A DNA stretch of 64,000 bases. Origin: Acanthosepion pharaonis (taxonomy: Eukaryota > Mollusca > Cephalopoda > Sepiida > Sepiidae). The stretch covers positions 10,001-74,000 of the forward strand of contig CAHIKZ030002041.1 of the NCBI GenBank assembly GCA_903632075.3, given 5' to 3'. Each line of letters begins with the position of its first letter. Position 1 is the first letter of the stretch. The notes beneath the pieces are model-generated. The model was given only the letters and a program-made list of their open reading frames with translations. It was not told the origin of the DNA and did not search any database. Below are positions 33,703 to 41,914 of this stretch, piece by piece. The position numbers and the translations under genes were made by a program.

Positions 33703-33730
<28 letters not shown>
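32655..33730 (-). repeat. Dispersed repeat 'alpha', longest copy
   Basis: 32655-32765 is the inverse of the 7014-7110 hairpin block. 32760-33010 matches 8500-8760. 33180-33700 matches 61260-61800 (GAAAATCTGCTCTGAA, TGCAATAAAACTA, TTATTTAATTAGAAAAGCTT, GTTTTAAATCTT, AGTAAAAACTA, TTTAAGATTACTGG). A (CA)n tract interrupts it at 33042-33084. The 73-codon frame at 33523-33744 is within this repeat and not supported. Confidence 0.6.
33042..33084. repeat. (CA)n microsatellite
   Basis: About 21 CA dinucleotides inside the alpha repeat copy. Confidence 0.95.
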
Positions 33731-33743
<13 letters not shown>

Positions 33744-33899
33744 AATATATATATTTATATAAGCATTACAAAACGTTATATTCTTCAATTATTTTTACAG
33801 ATCTGGAAAACCCTGTCAAAAAAAAACATTTAATAGACATCCATCTGTGTTTGCATCATTTAAATAAACAGTTACAGATTTTTAAACTTAAAGTATATA

Positions 33900-34030
33900 A
33901 TATTTACATTATTCGGACTAATTGTCCTCATCTTTTTGTCGCCATATTTAAAAACAACGTTTTCGATTCTTGTACGCTCTTTATTTTCTTCACGTGGTTG
34001 GAAATGTCGAACTGAATTTATTCAAATAGT
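33900..34030 (-). mobile_element. PLE terminal fragment, family 2 (copy 3), decayed ribozyme
   Basis: The minus strand reads AGTTCGACATTTCCAACCA, GTGAAGA (33994-33988 region), GCGTACAAGAATCGAAAACG, ATATGGCGACAAAAAGATGA then GGACAATTAGTCCGAATAAT, matching 3130-3240 in order. The first ribozyme box has drifted to CGTGAAGA and stem II is unpaired, so it is not expected to be active. Confidence 0.5.
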
Positions 34031-34069
34031 TATGTTTATCTGTTAATTTTCCCTCTGAAAGTTCTCCAC

Positions 34070-34160
34070 TGCCTTAACCGAATTGAACTCACACTCTTTG
34101 GGTCCTGTCACTGGATCTAACCAACGCCTTTATCCACTGTGCCATGTGTCCTTGAGGACA
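34070..34160 (-). mobile_element. tRNA-like SINE head
   Basis: On the minus strand, TGGCACAGTGGATAAAGG matches an RNA polymerase III A box, and GAGTTCAATTCG about 50 nt later matches a B box. GGACACA precedes it. It looks like a tRNA-derived SINE head or tRNA pseudogene. The rest of the repeat was not traced. Confidence 0.55.
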
Positions 34161-34208
34161 TCTGCGTATGAATTTCTGGGTATTATAAACCTAATGTCTT
34201 CAGCAACC

Positions 34209-34300
34209 ATTTTTACCAGTGCTCATATTGTAATTTTGCTGTTATCATGGTATGTTTTTACCAGAGCTCATATTGCAACTTTGTTGTTATCATTGCTTTT
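34209..34300. repeat. 47-bp direct tandem duplication
   Basis: TTTTACCAGTGCTCATATTG then TTTGCTGTTATCAT at 34209-34249 recurs with few changes at 34256-34296. It lies in the open frame 34083-34409, which has no recognised domain and overlaps the SINE head, so that frame is not called a gene. Confidence 0.65.
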
Positions 34301-34712
34301 CTCTGGCACTCCTTATTACTGGTTCCCATATTGTATTTATTTCTATGCTTGGTCGGCTCAGGAGATTTTTGTAAAAGTAAATAATAATTTGTTTTCAAAT
34401 GAAGATTAATTATACTTTAAATCAGCTAATAATCCTCAAATAAATTTTCAGAAAACTATATTTCATTTTTGGAAGATTTTTTAATAAAGAGTATTACAAT
34501 GTCATGAAAGGCGGTTCATAGGGGCTCTAATCTGCCATTTTAGCAACAAAAACTCCTTCGAGTCAATTTAAATTAATTTTGAAATTTTGCTTATTGGAAA
34601 TATTAAATTTAATTTATTAGCTTGAAATTAGAACTAAAATAAAAGCTTCAAGAAAAATTTTTCATGCTAAAAAAATCATTTTAAACCTTAGGTATCGCGT
34701 TTTCTGTCGAGG

Positions 34713-34775
<63 letters not shown>

Positions 34776-35780
34776 GAAAATGCGAATACAATATGTTGAG
34801 ATTTCTACCAATCAAGGTTCGAACATTTAAATCATTTTAGTGACATTTTAAAATTATAGTAGCGACTTTGTCATTCCCCAGAACAGTTACTACCCTTTGA
34901 AAGTTCATAACACCCCAGTGGGTGGGTACCCACATCACGGCTAGAATCAATAGTCTAAAGTATATGTTGTTGAGTAATGAATATTAGAGTTAATTTTTTT
35001 TTTTGAAAGCTTATTAAACATTTTTAATAAAAACGATAATATTAAAATTGTAAGAAAAAATAAATAAACTGTTCTAATCGTGTAAAAATTAATATAAAAA
35101 TTATTTCTTAATAAAACAGATAATATTGCATTGTATGAAAAAAACTGAGATGTATTTTCTAAACCTGTGAGAGTTTATCTCATATTTGAAAATGCCTGTT
35201 CCAAACGTCTGAATATTTTTTCTACAGGACCCAGAAAGCAAGTTAGGTCAACTTTTTCTCATTCCCTTCGACTTTCAATTTTGACATTTTGAATTTTGGC
35301 CTTTTTCAGTAACTAGTAAATTTGTTTTGTTGCTATGAAATTGATTTATATAAGCTGTTGCTCTAAAAGACTGTTGTTAAAATTCCTTTGTTGTTAAGAT
35401 AAAATATTTGTTTTACATGAACTGTCGCTTTATAAGAGAAAACAGATTTCTATATATTTTGACCGTTCTGGGTATGACGATAAACTACATCCGACAGCAA
35501 GGCCTCTGAGGAGCGTGGAACCACCTCTTAATTGCTGTTGCTCCCAGGCCTACTCTGACCTAGGGTGGTAGCACCTGTTAGGGTCCCAACTGTGGGCAAA
35601 TAGTAAAAATACCAGCTATAGATTTTAATAGTAAAACATTTCATGCCAGGATTATATTGAAGCTGTACAAGTTGTATATTATAAAGAAATACTTTTGACG
35701 CATTAATAAATGTTTTTTTTTTTGTTTGTTTTTGTTTTTTGCTATTTTTTTCTCTTCTTGCCTTTTGGCCGTAAGTACCT
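34301..35780. other. No gene seen; unassigned GC-richer block
   Basis: A (CA)n/(TA)n tract at 34728-34771. 35460-35620 is markedly GC-richer than the surroundings (GGCCTCTGAGGAGCGTGG, CCTAGGGTGGTAGCACCTG) and may be part of an unrecognised transposon. Confidence 0.4.
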
Positions 35781-35786
35781 CTGAAT

Positions 35787-35840
35787 GTACTTATAACAAG
35801 AGAGGTACTAATAAAAAGAGAGGTACTTATAAAAAGAGAG
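35787..35840. repeat. Three tandem 18-bp units
   Basis: GTACTTATAACAAGAGAG, GTACTAATAAAAAGAGAG and GTACTTATAAAAAGAGAG in direct tandem. They fall in the 114-codon frame 35726-36070, which is otherwise unrecognised. Confidence 0.85.
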
Positions 35841-36034
35841 GGTTAAGAGATTTGGACCCCGCTTTCCTTATTTTTCTTTCTAAGCTGTTTCCATTCGCAT
35901 TGTGTCCCTTCCTAAGGGTCTTGGTAAAGCTCATCCTCAGTCTGCCACACACTGCGTGTGACTTTGTATGCGCGTATATCATGTGTATACATATGTATGT
36001 GTTATGTGTGAGTGAGTTACATATGCTTATGCCA

Positions 36035-36063
36035 TTTAATGTACACACACACACACACACACA
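36035..36063. repeat. (CA)n microsatellite
   Basis: CA dinucleotides near 36043-36062. Confidence 0.8.
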
Positions 36064-36245
36064 AATTTGACTAAGTCTGAAATAAGACATTGCAACAGCA
36101 CATTTCCACCCACTCAGTTTGGATAGCCCCTTCCCGAAGCTGAGCAATAAAATGAAAAAAAAATGAAGGTATGAAACGAAAGAAACTTTTAAAAAATTTT
36201 AACAGTTTAACATCAGCCAAACAGTCGATTTGCTTAAATGACTCT

Positions 36246-36620
36246 GAAATAAAATATACACTTAAAAAAATAAAATATACACTTAAAAAAAACTTAAATA
36301 ATATACTTTTAAAAACACTTAAAAACATGAAATATACACTTAAAACACTTAAAAACAAAATATACACGAAAAACACTTTAAAACATAAAATATACACTAA
36401 CAATAATAAATTATACACTTAAAAAATCTAAATAATATACTTTTAAAAACACTTAAAAACATAAAATATACACTTTAAAATATACACTTAAAAGACTTAA
36501 ATAATATACATTTAAAAATACTTAAGACATGAAATATACACTTAAAAACAAATATACATGAAAAACACTTTAAAACATAAAATATACATATAAAAATACT
36601 TAAAAACATAAAATATACAC
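36246..36620. repeat. Tandem minisatellite, AAAATATACACTTAAAAACA type
   Basis: About 375 bp of irregular tandem units built from AAATATACACTTAAAAA and CACTTAAAAACAT. The 83-codon frame across it (KYTLK repeats) is a by-product of the repeat. Confidence 0.85.
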
Positions 36621-36629
36621 TAAATAACA

Positions 36630-36828
36630 CTGCACACTATCAGTTACTCAAGTCCAATGTGAGAGGACATTTTCAAGCTAAACATCATAAAGACAAGGTT
36701 AAGAAATTTGCTACCTGACGAGAATTTGGAATCATACATGTTGCTATCGACTGAAAAGGAATTATTAGATGAATAGGATGCAGAATCAATTATTGGTAGA
36801 TTCAAACAATCATCTAGTGAATACAAAT
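36630..36828 (+). pseudogene. hAT transposase C-terminal dimerisation region, fragment
   Basis: Reading on the plus strand with one frameshift in the TTTTCAAGC region gives LSVTQVQCERTFS, then KLNIIKTRLRNLLPDENLES, then YMLLSTEKELLDE and a stop. This is the conserved C-terminal dimerisation block of hAT-family transposases (usual form CERSFSKLK.IKTRLR). The rest of the transposase is missing; the minisatellite just upstream may have replaced or interrupted it. Non-functional. Confidence 0.7.
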
Positions 36829-37719
36829 GACTGATCTTAATATAGTGGACTGCATGAAATGCTCTATTGTGCTTTTGATCTGTTAATCTGTAAATTGTGC
36901 AGTAAACAATTTAAAATGACAACCAATTAAAATTTTAAAAAAACATATAAAAAGTTTATTATAACATTCTGTATTTAGATTTGGTATCTCATGCTAGTAA
37001 TATGTACACTACATGTAAACTGTGATTACTAAGAAATGCACATTTGTTTCCACAAGATCTTTAATTGTATCTTTTTTTCTTGTGTATTTTTTTAAAAATC
37101 TATTTGTTTTGAAAGATTAACCTTTATCATTCTGTATGTGACTTTATTTGCTGTACAAAAAGTTTATCCTGCCACTGAAAGTGACTCTGGTCCCTGAACA
37201 ATAATGTTTGAATTTCATAGTTGTGTTGTCATATCCTGCTATGGCAGCAGAAAACATCTTTGAGTGAACTTAACAATAAGTATACAGCAATTGAGAGGCC
37301 TTGAGAAAGAATACAGTGGAAAGAGAAATAATATTAATCGTGCTAATGGTTAAATAATAACATTCATTTATATGATATTCCGTTTGATTTCAAAGCAACC
37401 ATTATTTTTAGATTCCGCAACTAATCTTTTCACTGGTACGTAAAACCTAGCAGCATAGTGATGGCCACAATGTAAACGCCCTTTTTATTACTTATGACAA
37501 TAAAATAAATCTAAGTTAAATTTGGAAAAAAAAAAAAAAAAAAGCTGCAAAAAAATGAATTTAGTTAAAAATGGAACAAGTGAAACGAATTAAAATTGGC
37601 GATCAGAAAAAAAAAAGTTTAATTTTTAAATTCTAAATGAATCAAATAATTATAAACTTTTATTGAACTTTTTGGAAATTATTTGGTAATAATTTTTTTT
37701 TCTGTCCTTGAACTAAAAT

Positions 37720-37760
<41 letters not shown>

Positions 37761-38000
37761 TTTGAAAAATGTTTTTTTGAAAGAAATTTAAATGAACCTC
37801 TTTCATCAATTTAATTCTGAGTATCAGGAAAATAGTATAAGCCGAAACGTACAGATGAATGAAGTCATTTTATGGCAGCTTCTGTATTTAAAGAAAATAT
37901 ATTTTCTAATAAATGTTTGATAATTTAAAATACAATTTATAGTTGAAATTTGACCATCTTGCTGTCAGTGAAACCACAGTAACTCAATTAAATAATATAT
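36829..38000. other. No gene seen; (CA)n and poly-A
   Basis: (CA)n at 37725-37759 and an A-run at 37527-37543. Near 37843 an isolated AAGCCGAAACGTAC resembles the 3' half of a PLE hammerhead but lacks a clear partner (see findings). Confidence 0.4.
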
Positions 38001-38002
38001 AT

Positions 38003-38594
38003 CAGCTTTTTCAAAATCTGGGTGATATCGCCCACCGGTGGACGATTTCAACTGTTGGGTGGGTGATAAGCGTCTGAACAGAAAATGGTGGACGTTTGGA
38101 AATTTTGGTGGGTGATATAGGATTTGAAATATTAAAAAGATATTTCAATATATTCTGCCTGAAATAAAACATTTAAAGAAAATTTTGCAAAGAAACTGTG
38201 TTAACAATTATGGCGGGTGGGGGAAATGGCAATAAGTGGGTCACATTCTGAGATAAGATATAAATATCCCCGCAAACAAGGATTATTTTGATATTTTAAA
38301 CATTAAAATAGTTCTTCAGTAATGAAATAACATTTTTTTCGGATATAAATCAAATAAGGGAAGAGAAAGAATAACTTTACCAGTAAAATTAAGAAATGAC
38401 GTCGGGATAATTTTTTATATAATATAAAATACTTTTCTTCTTTTTTATCACATCTCGAATTTATCAAGGCAAGAAAATTACCCGCCAAATTAAAATTAGC
38501 CAATCACTGTGTCCTATTGAATATTTACTATACAGGTGGGCAGTGGAAATATTTTCATGTGAAAGTGGGCGATGATGCGAAAAAGGTTGGGAAT
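38003..38594. mobile_element. Non-autonomous hAT-like element (tentative)
   Basis: The ends are imperfect inverted repeats: CAGCTTTTTCAAAATCTGGG then ATATCGCCCACC at the left, and the reverse complement of the right end, CCCAACCTTTTTCGCATCAT then CGCCCAC. GTGGACG/GTGGGTG blocks repeat inside the left end (38030-38110). CAACCTTTTT near a terminus is common in hAT elements. No transposase and no clear 8-bp target duplication. Confidence 0.5.
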
Positions 38595-38608
38595 TCATGA
38601 TCCGTATA

Positions 38609-38752
38609 CTGAGTTTTCCAAGCGTAGCTTAGATGTGTCACAAGGACGATTGTAGAAGGCACCCAGTGAGGATCAGACTCACTACTCAGTCGTAACTGTT
38701 CTAGCGAGACAAGCTTGCTAACCATTATACCATCTCGAGGTGCCCCCACCCC
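38609..38752 (-). mobile_element. tRNA-derived SINE with target-site duplication
   Basis: The minus strand begins with a tRNA-like fold: GGGCACC acceptor side, D-arm/A-box-like TGGTATAATGGTTAGCA, a T-arm GTGAG-TCTGATC-CTCAC (5 bp, 7-nt loop) and GGGTGCC closing the acceptor. About 55 nt of non-tRNA tail follow. It is flanked by an 11-bp direct duplication with one mismatch: TGATCCGTATA (38598-38608) and TGATCCATATA (38753-38763). It inserted at the end of, or just outside, the hAT-like element. Confidence 0.75.
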
Positions 38753-39014
38753 TGATCCATATAATAGTGACTAATGCAATAGATTGTTGTGGCCTCGCCA
38801 AAATATGTTTTCGTTCACAATCACGTACATTCTGGAATAATCACATTAAACACTATGACGGTTAAGAAAAAGTTACACCCGACATTACTTGACAAAATTG
38901 ACATGCGATAGATATGGTTTACCGATACGCCTATTTGACGAAATGATTAATACCAATCATTTATTTTACTGTAGTCATTTGTCAGAAAGGATTTATCTAA
39001 AAGATTCCATCATT

Positions 39015-39320
39015 CCTGAGTTAAGCCACTATTAGTACAGTGGAGCATTGTCATCGTATTAGAACTGCAGGTTTTTTTTTTCAAACACGTCATATAAAAT
39101 ACATTATCTAATTCTTAATTTGCTTCTTATTTGAGGAAACTGTAGAGTAAGGAATTGCGGCTCAGATTGAAGGAATCAGAGAAGCCGAGTTCGAATTCCG
39201 GTCGAATAGATTACATTGTAATTACGTGCTGATTTGAATTCAGAGTTTTCCTTCTCCTAGACCGGCTGTCACCCAAGGCTATAAAACCCAGTCTGTCCTA
39301 CTAAGTCTACCTAAAAGATT
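39015..39320 (+). mobile_element. Composite SINE unit, family S2 (tandem copy 1)
   Basis: Starts GAGTTAAGCCACTATTAGTA then CAGTGGAGCATTGTCAT, continues through CATTATCTAATTCTTAATTT, and enters an S1-like tRNA head, GCGGCTCAGATTGAAGG, with the B box GAGTTCGAATTCC (39190-39202). It ends in AAAGATTACATC just where copy 2 begins. Confidence 0.7.
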
Positions 39321-39740
39321 ACATCATTGCTGAGTTAAGCCGCTATTAGTACAGTGGTTCATTGTTATCGTATTAGTACTGCAGGGGTTTTCAAACACTC
39401 CATTTAAAATACATTACCTAATTCCTAATTTTCTCCTAACTGGAGGCATGGCAGAGTAATGGATTTCGGTTTGGATTGAGGAATTTCAAACGAGTACATT
39501 TCATTCACTTATATACTAATACCGTTGGGAAAAGAATGAATTCGTTTCTTCTCCCGTCAACTATGGGTAAATAGCAGAACAGTCTGGGTTCTATAGCCTT
39601 GACTGGCAACCGATCTAAGAGAAGGAAAACCCTGAATTCAAACCAGCCCGTCAGGTTATCTTTCGGCTGCAGTACATGTGGTGCCCCAACGACTCTAATG
39701 AGTTACGATACTCGTGATTGTGAGTCATTTATTATTTGAC
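39321..39740 (+). mobile_element. Composite SINE unit, family S2 (tandem copy 2)
   Basis: Repeats the same order in direct tandem: TGCTGAGTTAAGCCGCTATT, ATTACCTAATTCCTAATTTT, a tRNA-like head without a good B box, then the S1 body (AACTATGGGTAAATAGCA, GTTCTATAGCCTTGACTGGC). A third copy is at 47385-47700, and all three share the same leader, so leader plus S1 head amplified together. Confidence 0.7.
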
Positions 39741-39924
39741 TACGACAATGAAAAGACAGTGAAAAAGTTGGGAACATGATTAACTTGGGACTTTTTTTTC
39801 TGGGAATTTTCACATCAGGTTTTATTTTTGTCTGCCCACTTCAAATGAGCTACATGTCTGTTCCAGGGCGGGAACTTGAACAAAATAAAATTATCGTGAA
39901 ATTTTCTAAATCCGATATATTACC

Positions 39925-40010
39925 GTATTTTTAGGTGTATAAAACGCACTTTTATCCAAGAAAATCGACTTCCGTCCTATACACCAAAGTATGAATAATA
40001 ATGCCCTTCG
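39925..40010 (+). repeat. MITE terminal repeat, GTGTATAAAACGCAC type
   Basis: TACCGTATTTTTAGGTGTAT then AAAACGCACTTTTATCCAAG matches the left end at 43843 and, inverted, the right end at 44645. Only one end is evident here. Confidence 0.5.
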
Positions 40011-40055
40011 TCCACCTATATATAATTTGTGTATTTTGGCATCAATCCTTCTTTC

Positions 40056-40262
40056 ATGCACATTTCATAGAATACGACAGACAAGGTGCTTTGATTTAGT
40101 TTTATATACAATTTTTCATGTGATCTAATAATTTTTTCTTTTCAGATCATAAATTATAGTAAAACTGTACGAATGTTCTTTTTTTTTCGAGCGCTTTCGG
40201 TTATACATTTAGCCATTTTCAAGGATGGAATATTTTAACTGTTAAATAAGAAATAGTTTGTT
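40056..40262 (-). mobile_element. PLE-like terminal fragment, family 3 (copy 1)
   Basis: Reverse complement matches 40635-40842 over about 205 bp (AACAGTTAAAATA, CATCCTTGAAAATGGCTAAA, CCGAAAGCGCTCG, CAGTTTTACTATAATTTAT, ATCTGAAAAGA, GATCACATG, AAATTGTAT). It includes the hammerhead-like core at 40189-40230. The two copies face each other with about 370 bp between, like family 1 at 41.2-41.8 kb. Confidence 0.65.
40189..40230 (-). ncRNA. Hammerhead-like motif, family 3 (variant core)
   Basis: On the minus strand the core reads TTGAAAA where CTGAAGA is expected, then GGCTA...TAACC stem II (one G-T pair), then GAAA and the self-complementary AGCGCT. Two invariant positions (C3 and G8) differ, so activity is doubtful. 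Confidence 0.35.
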
Positions 40263-40634
40263 GCATTTATGTATTTATATAATGTTTTCATTTTTTTTTC
40301 AAAACACGGTCAAGATATTCTGTCCATGTTGATAGTTGATATTACTGAGTGTTTTTTTGTTGTTTTTATTGATAAGACTTTCATTATTTTTTGCCATTTT
40401 TTGCATGTAGATGGTGTTATTATATTTGTGTTGTCAACAAATATGTTACGTAATTGAGCTATGGTCAGAAAGGTGTAGAGCGAGTCTGCGTGGCAGACAT
40501 ATATGTGCCTATATAATTATTTACAGATTTTGATTAATCAGGAATACAATTCCTTAATGGGTATTTAAATTCGTAAATAATATTTGTCCTATTTAATTTT
40601 GTTCTAAGAGGTGAATTATTATTTTTTTTCTTAT

Positions 40635-40842
40635 TAATATTACTATTACTTATTTAACAGTTAAAATACTTCATCCTTGAAAATGGCTAAATGCATAGCC
40701 GAAAGCGCTCGGAGAAAAAGAAAATTCGGACAGTTTTTATATAATTTATTATCTGAAAAGAAGAAAAAAATTAGATTACATGAGAAATTGTATAAAAAGC
40801 TAAATCAAAGACCCTGTCTGACGTATTCAATGAAATGTCAAC
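40635..40842 (+). mobile_element. PLE-like terminal fragment, family 3 (copy 2)
   Basis: Direct-strand partner of 40056-40262; it ends against an (AT)n tract at 40843-40868. The 89-codon frame at 40677-40946 runs through it and is not a gene. The stretch between the copies (40263-40634) holds a 62-codon low-complexity frame and nothing recognised. Confidence 0.65.
40671..40716 (+). ncRNA. Hammerhead-like motif, family 3 (variant core)
   Basis: TTGAAAA at 40677-40683, stem II GGCTA (40685-40689) with TAGCC (40696-40700), GAAA, then AGCGCT and C. Stem I pairs TCC with GGA and, across a bulged A, TTC with GAA. The same two core changes occur in the 40189 copy, so they were present in the source element. 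Confidence 0.4.
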
Positions 40843-41113
40843 ATATATATATATATATATATATATATGAATACAGAATCATTAAAAAGATCAGGTTATT
40901 AAGAAGAGTATGTTTAAAAAACCACGTCAACTGTTCAGACCAGTAATGAAAAACTGGTTGGAATGATCATTGTGAGATCCATGAAATAAATTTATTACCT
41001 AACCTGATGGATTTTAAGGATTCACACAAATATTCATTATATTAAGATCTGTTCTTACATTGAGCTCTCTTTGGATTTATATCAAATTTTGAATTATTCC
41101 TACTAATTATAAG

Positions 41114-41115
<2 letters not shown>

Positions 41116-41172
<57 letters not shown>
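41116..41172. repeat. (AT)n microsatellite at PLE end
   Basis: About 57 bp of AT repeats immediately after the 3' tail of family 1 copy B. Confidence 0.95.
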
Positions 41173-41177
<5 letters not shown>

Positions 41178-41500
41178 AAATATACTGAAAAAACAAACAA
41201 AAATCCTAATATGCGATTATGCTGTTTTAATGTTTAATGTCAACGTCGGACGTTTCGGTCTAATAGACCATCTTCAGGACATATTGATAAAACATAATTA
41301 ACATAGACCATATATAATTCAACATGAAAAAGACGATGGACATAAAAGCAATACCAATCCAAACAGATAACTGAAATCTTTTATAAGATCAGCGTTCCGT
41401 TTAAATATGATCACGTCGTCGTCACGTGGGCGATGTTGTGAAAACGTATTCCTAAAATTTGAGTATTTTCAATGAAAGACGAAAAGAATTTTATTTTGAT
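41172..41500 (-). mobile_element. PLE 3' terminal region, family 1 (copy B)
   Basis: Minus-strand non-coding region following the nuclease frame at 41501-41710. It aligns with 26615-26935 in order. It contains the hammerhead at 41237-41282 and ends with the tail GGATTTTTGTTTG...TATATTTTTTCAT before the (AT)n tract. In PLEs such terminal regions (pseudo-LTRs) carry the ribozyme (known). Confidence 0.8.
41237..41282 (-). ncRNA. Hammerhead ribozyme, family 1 (copy B)
   Basis: Minus strand: stem I ATGTC (41282-41278) with GACAT (41241-41237), CTGAAGA (41277-41271), an extra U (41270), perfect stem II GGTCT-ATT-AGACC (41269-41257), GAAA (41256-41253), stem III ACGT-CCG-ACGT, and cleavage triplet GUU ending at 41242. 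Stem I is 5 bp, shorter than in copy A because of a T/T mismatch. Confidence 0.75.
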
Positions 41501-41710
41501 CTAAAACTTACATGTACGTTTGTCGAGCATTAATCTTGCTAGAAAAGGGAAAATATTAAAGAAGCCAGGTCTAGTGTTCACCGTGCGTGAGATGGATATT
41601 ATGCCTGCTTCATAAATCCGCCTAAGATTTTTATTATGAAAATATTTTAAAATCTTCACAGAAGCAAAATCGAAATTATGATCAGCTTTAGTTGTGTGTA
41701 CAACTAAAGC
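41501..41710 (-). CDS. Penelope-like element endonuclease, C-terminal end (partial)
   Basis: A 69-residue open stretch ending in TAG (41501-41503). It reads ALVVHTTKADHNFDFASVKI and LKYFHNKNLRRIYEAGIISI, then VNTRPGFFNIFPFLARLML. The arrangement (His near the start, H.FDF, IL, an Arg then a Glu-Ala-Ile helix, then VN) is that of the C-terminal half of the Penelope GIY-YIG nuclease, whose Glu is the metal ligand. The RT and first half of the nuclease are cut off at 41710, where an inverted partial copy of the same element begins. No ATG near the start: this is the end of a longer frame. It shows that the ribozyme downstream belongs to a PLE. Confidence 0.7.
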   Translation of the reverse strand, partial: ALVVHTTKADHNFDFASVKILKYFHNKNLRRIYEAGIISISRTVNTRPGFFNIFPFLARLMLDKRTCKF

Positions 41711-41869
41711 GTTGTTTAAATTTTATGAATATGCCCTGAAGATAGTCTATTAGACCGAAACGTCCGACGTTGACATTAAACATTAAAACAGCATAATCGC
41801 ATATTAGGATTTTTGTTTGTTTTTCAGTATATTTTTCTTCATAGTGTCGGATCTATATCCATATATTTG

Positions 41870-41875
<6 letters not shown>
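41711..41875 (+). mobile_element. PLE 3' terminal fragment, family 1 (copy C, inverted to B)
   Basis: Plus strand: TTTTATGAATATGCCCTGAA, the ribozyme region, CATTAAAACAGCATAATCGC, ATATTAGGATTTTTGTTTG and CAGTATATTTTTCTTCATAG, the mirror of copy B at 41172-41290, then (AT)n at 41876-41908. Copies B and C are joined head to head at about 41710. Confidence 0.75.
41731..41776 (+). ncRNA. Hammerhead motif, family 1 (copy C), partly decayed
   Basis: CTGAAGA (41736-41742), GAAA (41757-41760) and stem III ACGT/ACGT are intact. The first stem II pair is A/C, and stem I has one C/A mismatch (ATGCC with GACAT). Reduced or no activity is expected. Confidence 0.5.

Positions 41876-41908
<33 letters not shown>
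41876..41908. repeat. (AT)n microsatellite
   Basis: AT run at the 3' end of family 1 copy C. Confidence 0.9.
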
Positions 41909-41911
<3 letters not shown>

Positions 41912-41914
41912 CCC

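Noticed and set aside
34083..34409. 108-codon frame with hydrophobic segments resembling a membrane protein
   Set aside because: Its start overlaps a tRNA-like SINE head on the other strand and its middle is a 47-bp tandem duplication; no recognised family.
35726..36070. 114-codon frame
   Set aside because: It crosses three tandem 18-bp units and a CA microsatellite and shows no domain.
36071..36422. Overlapping frames of 115 and 83 codons
   Set aside because: Both are produced by the AAATATACACTTAAAAA minisatellite.
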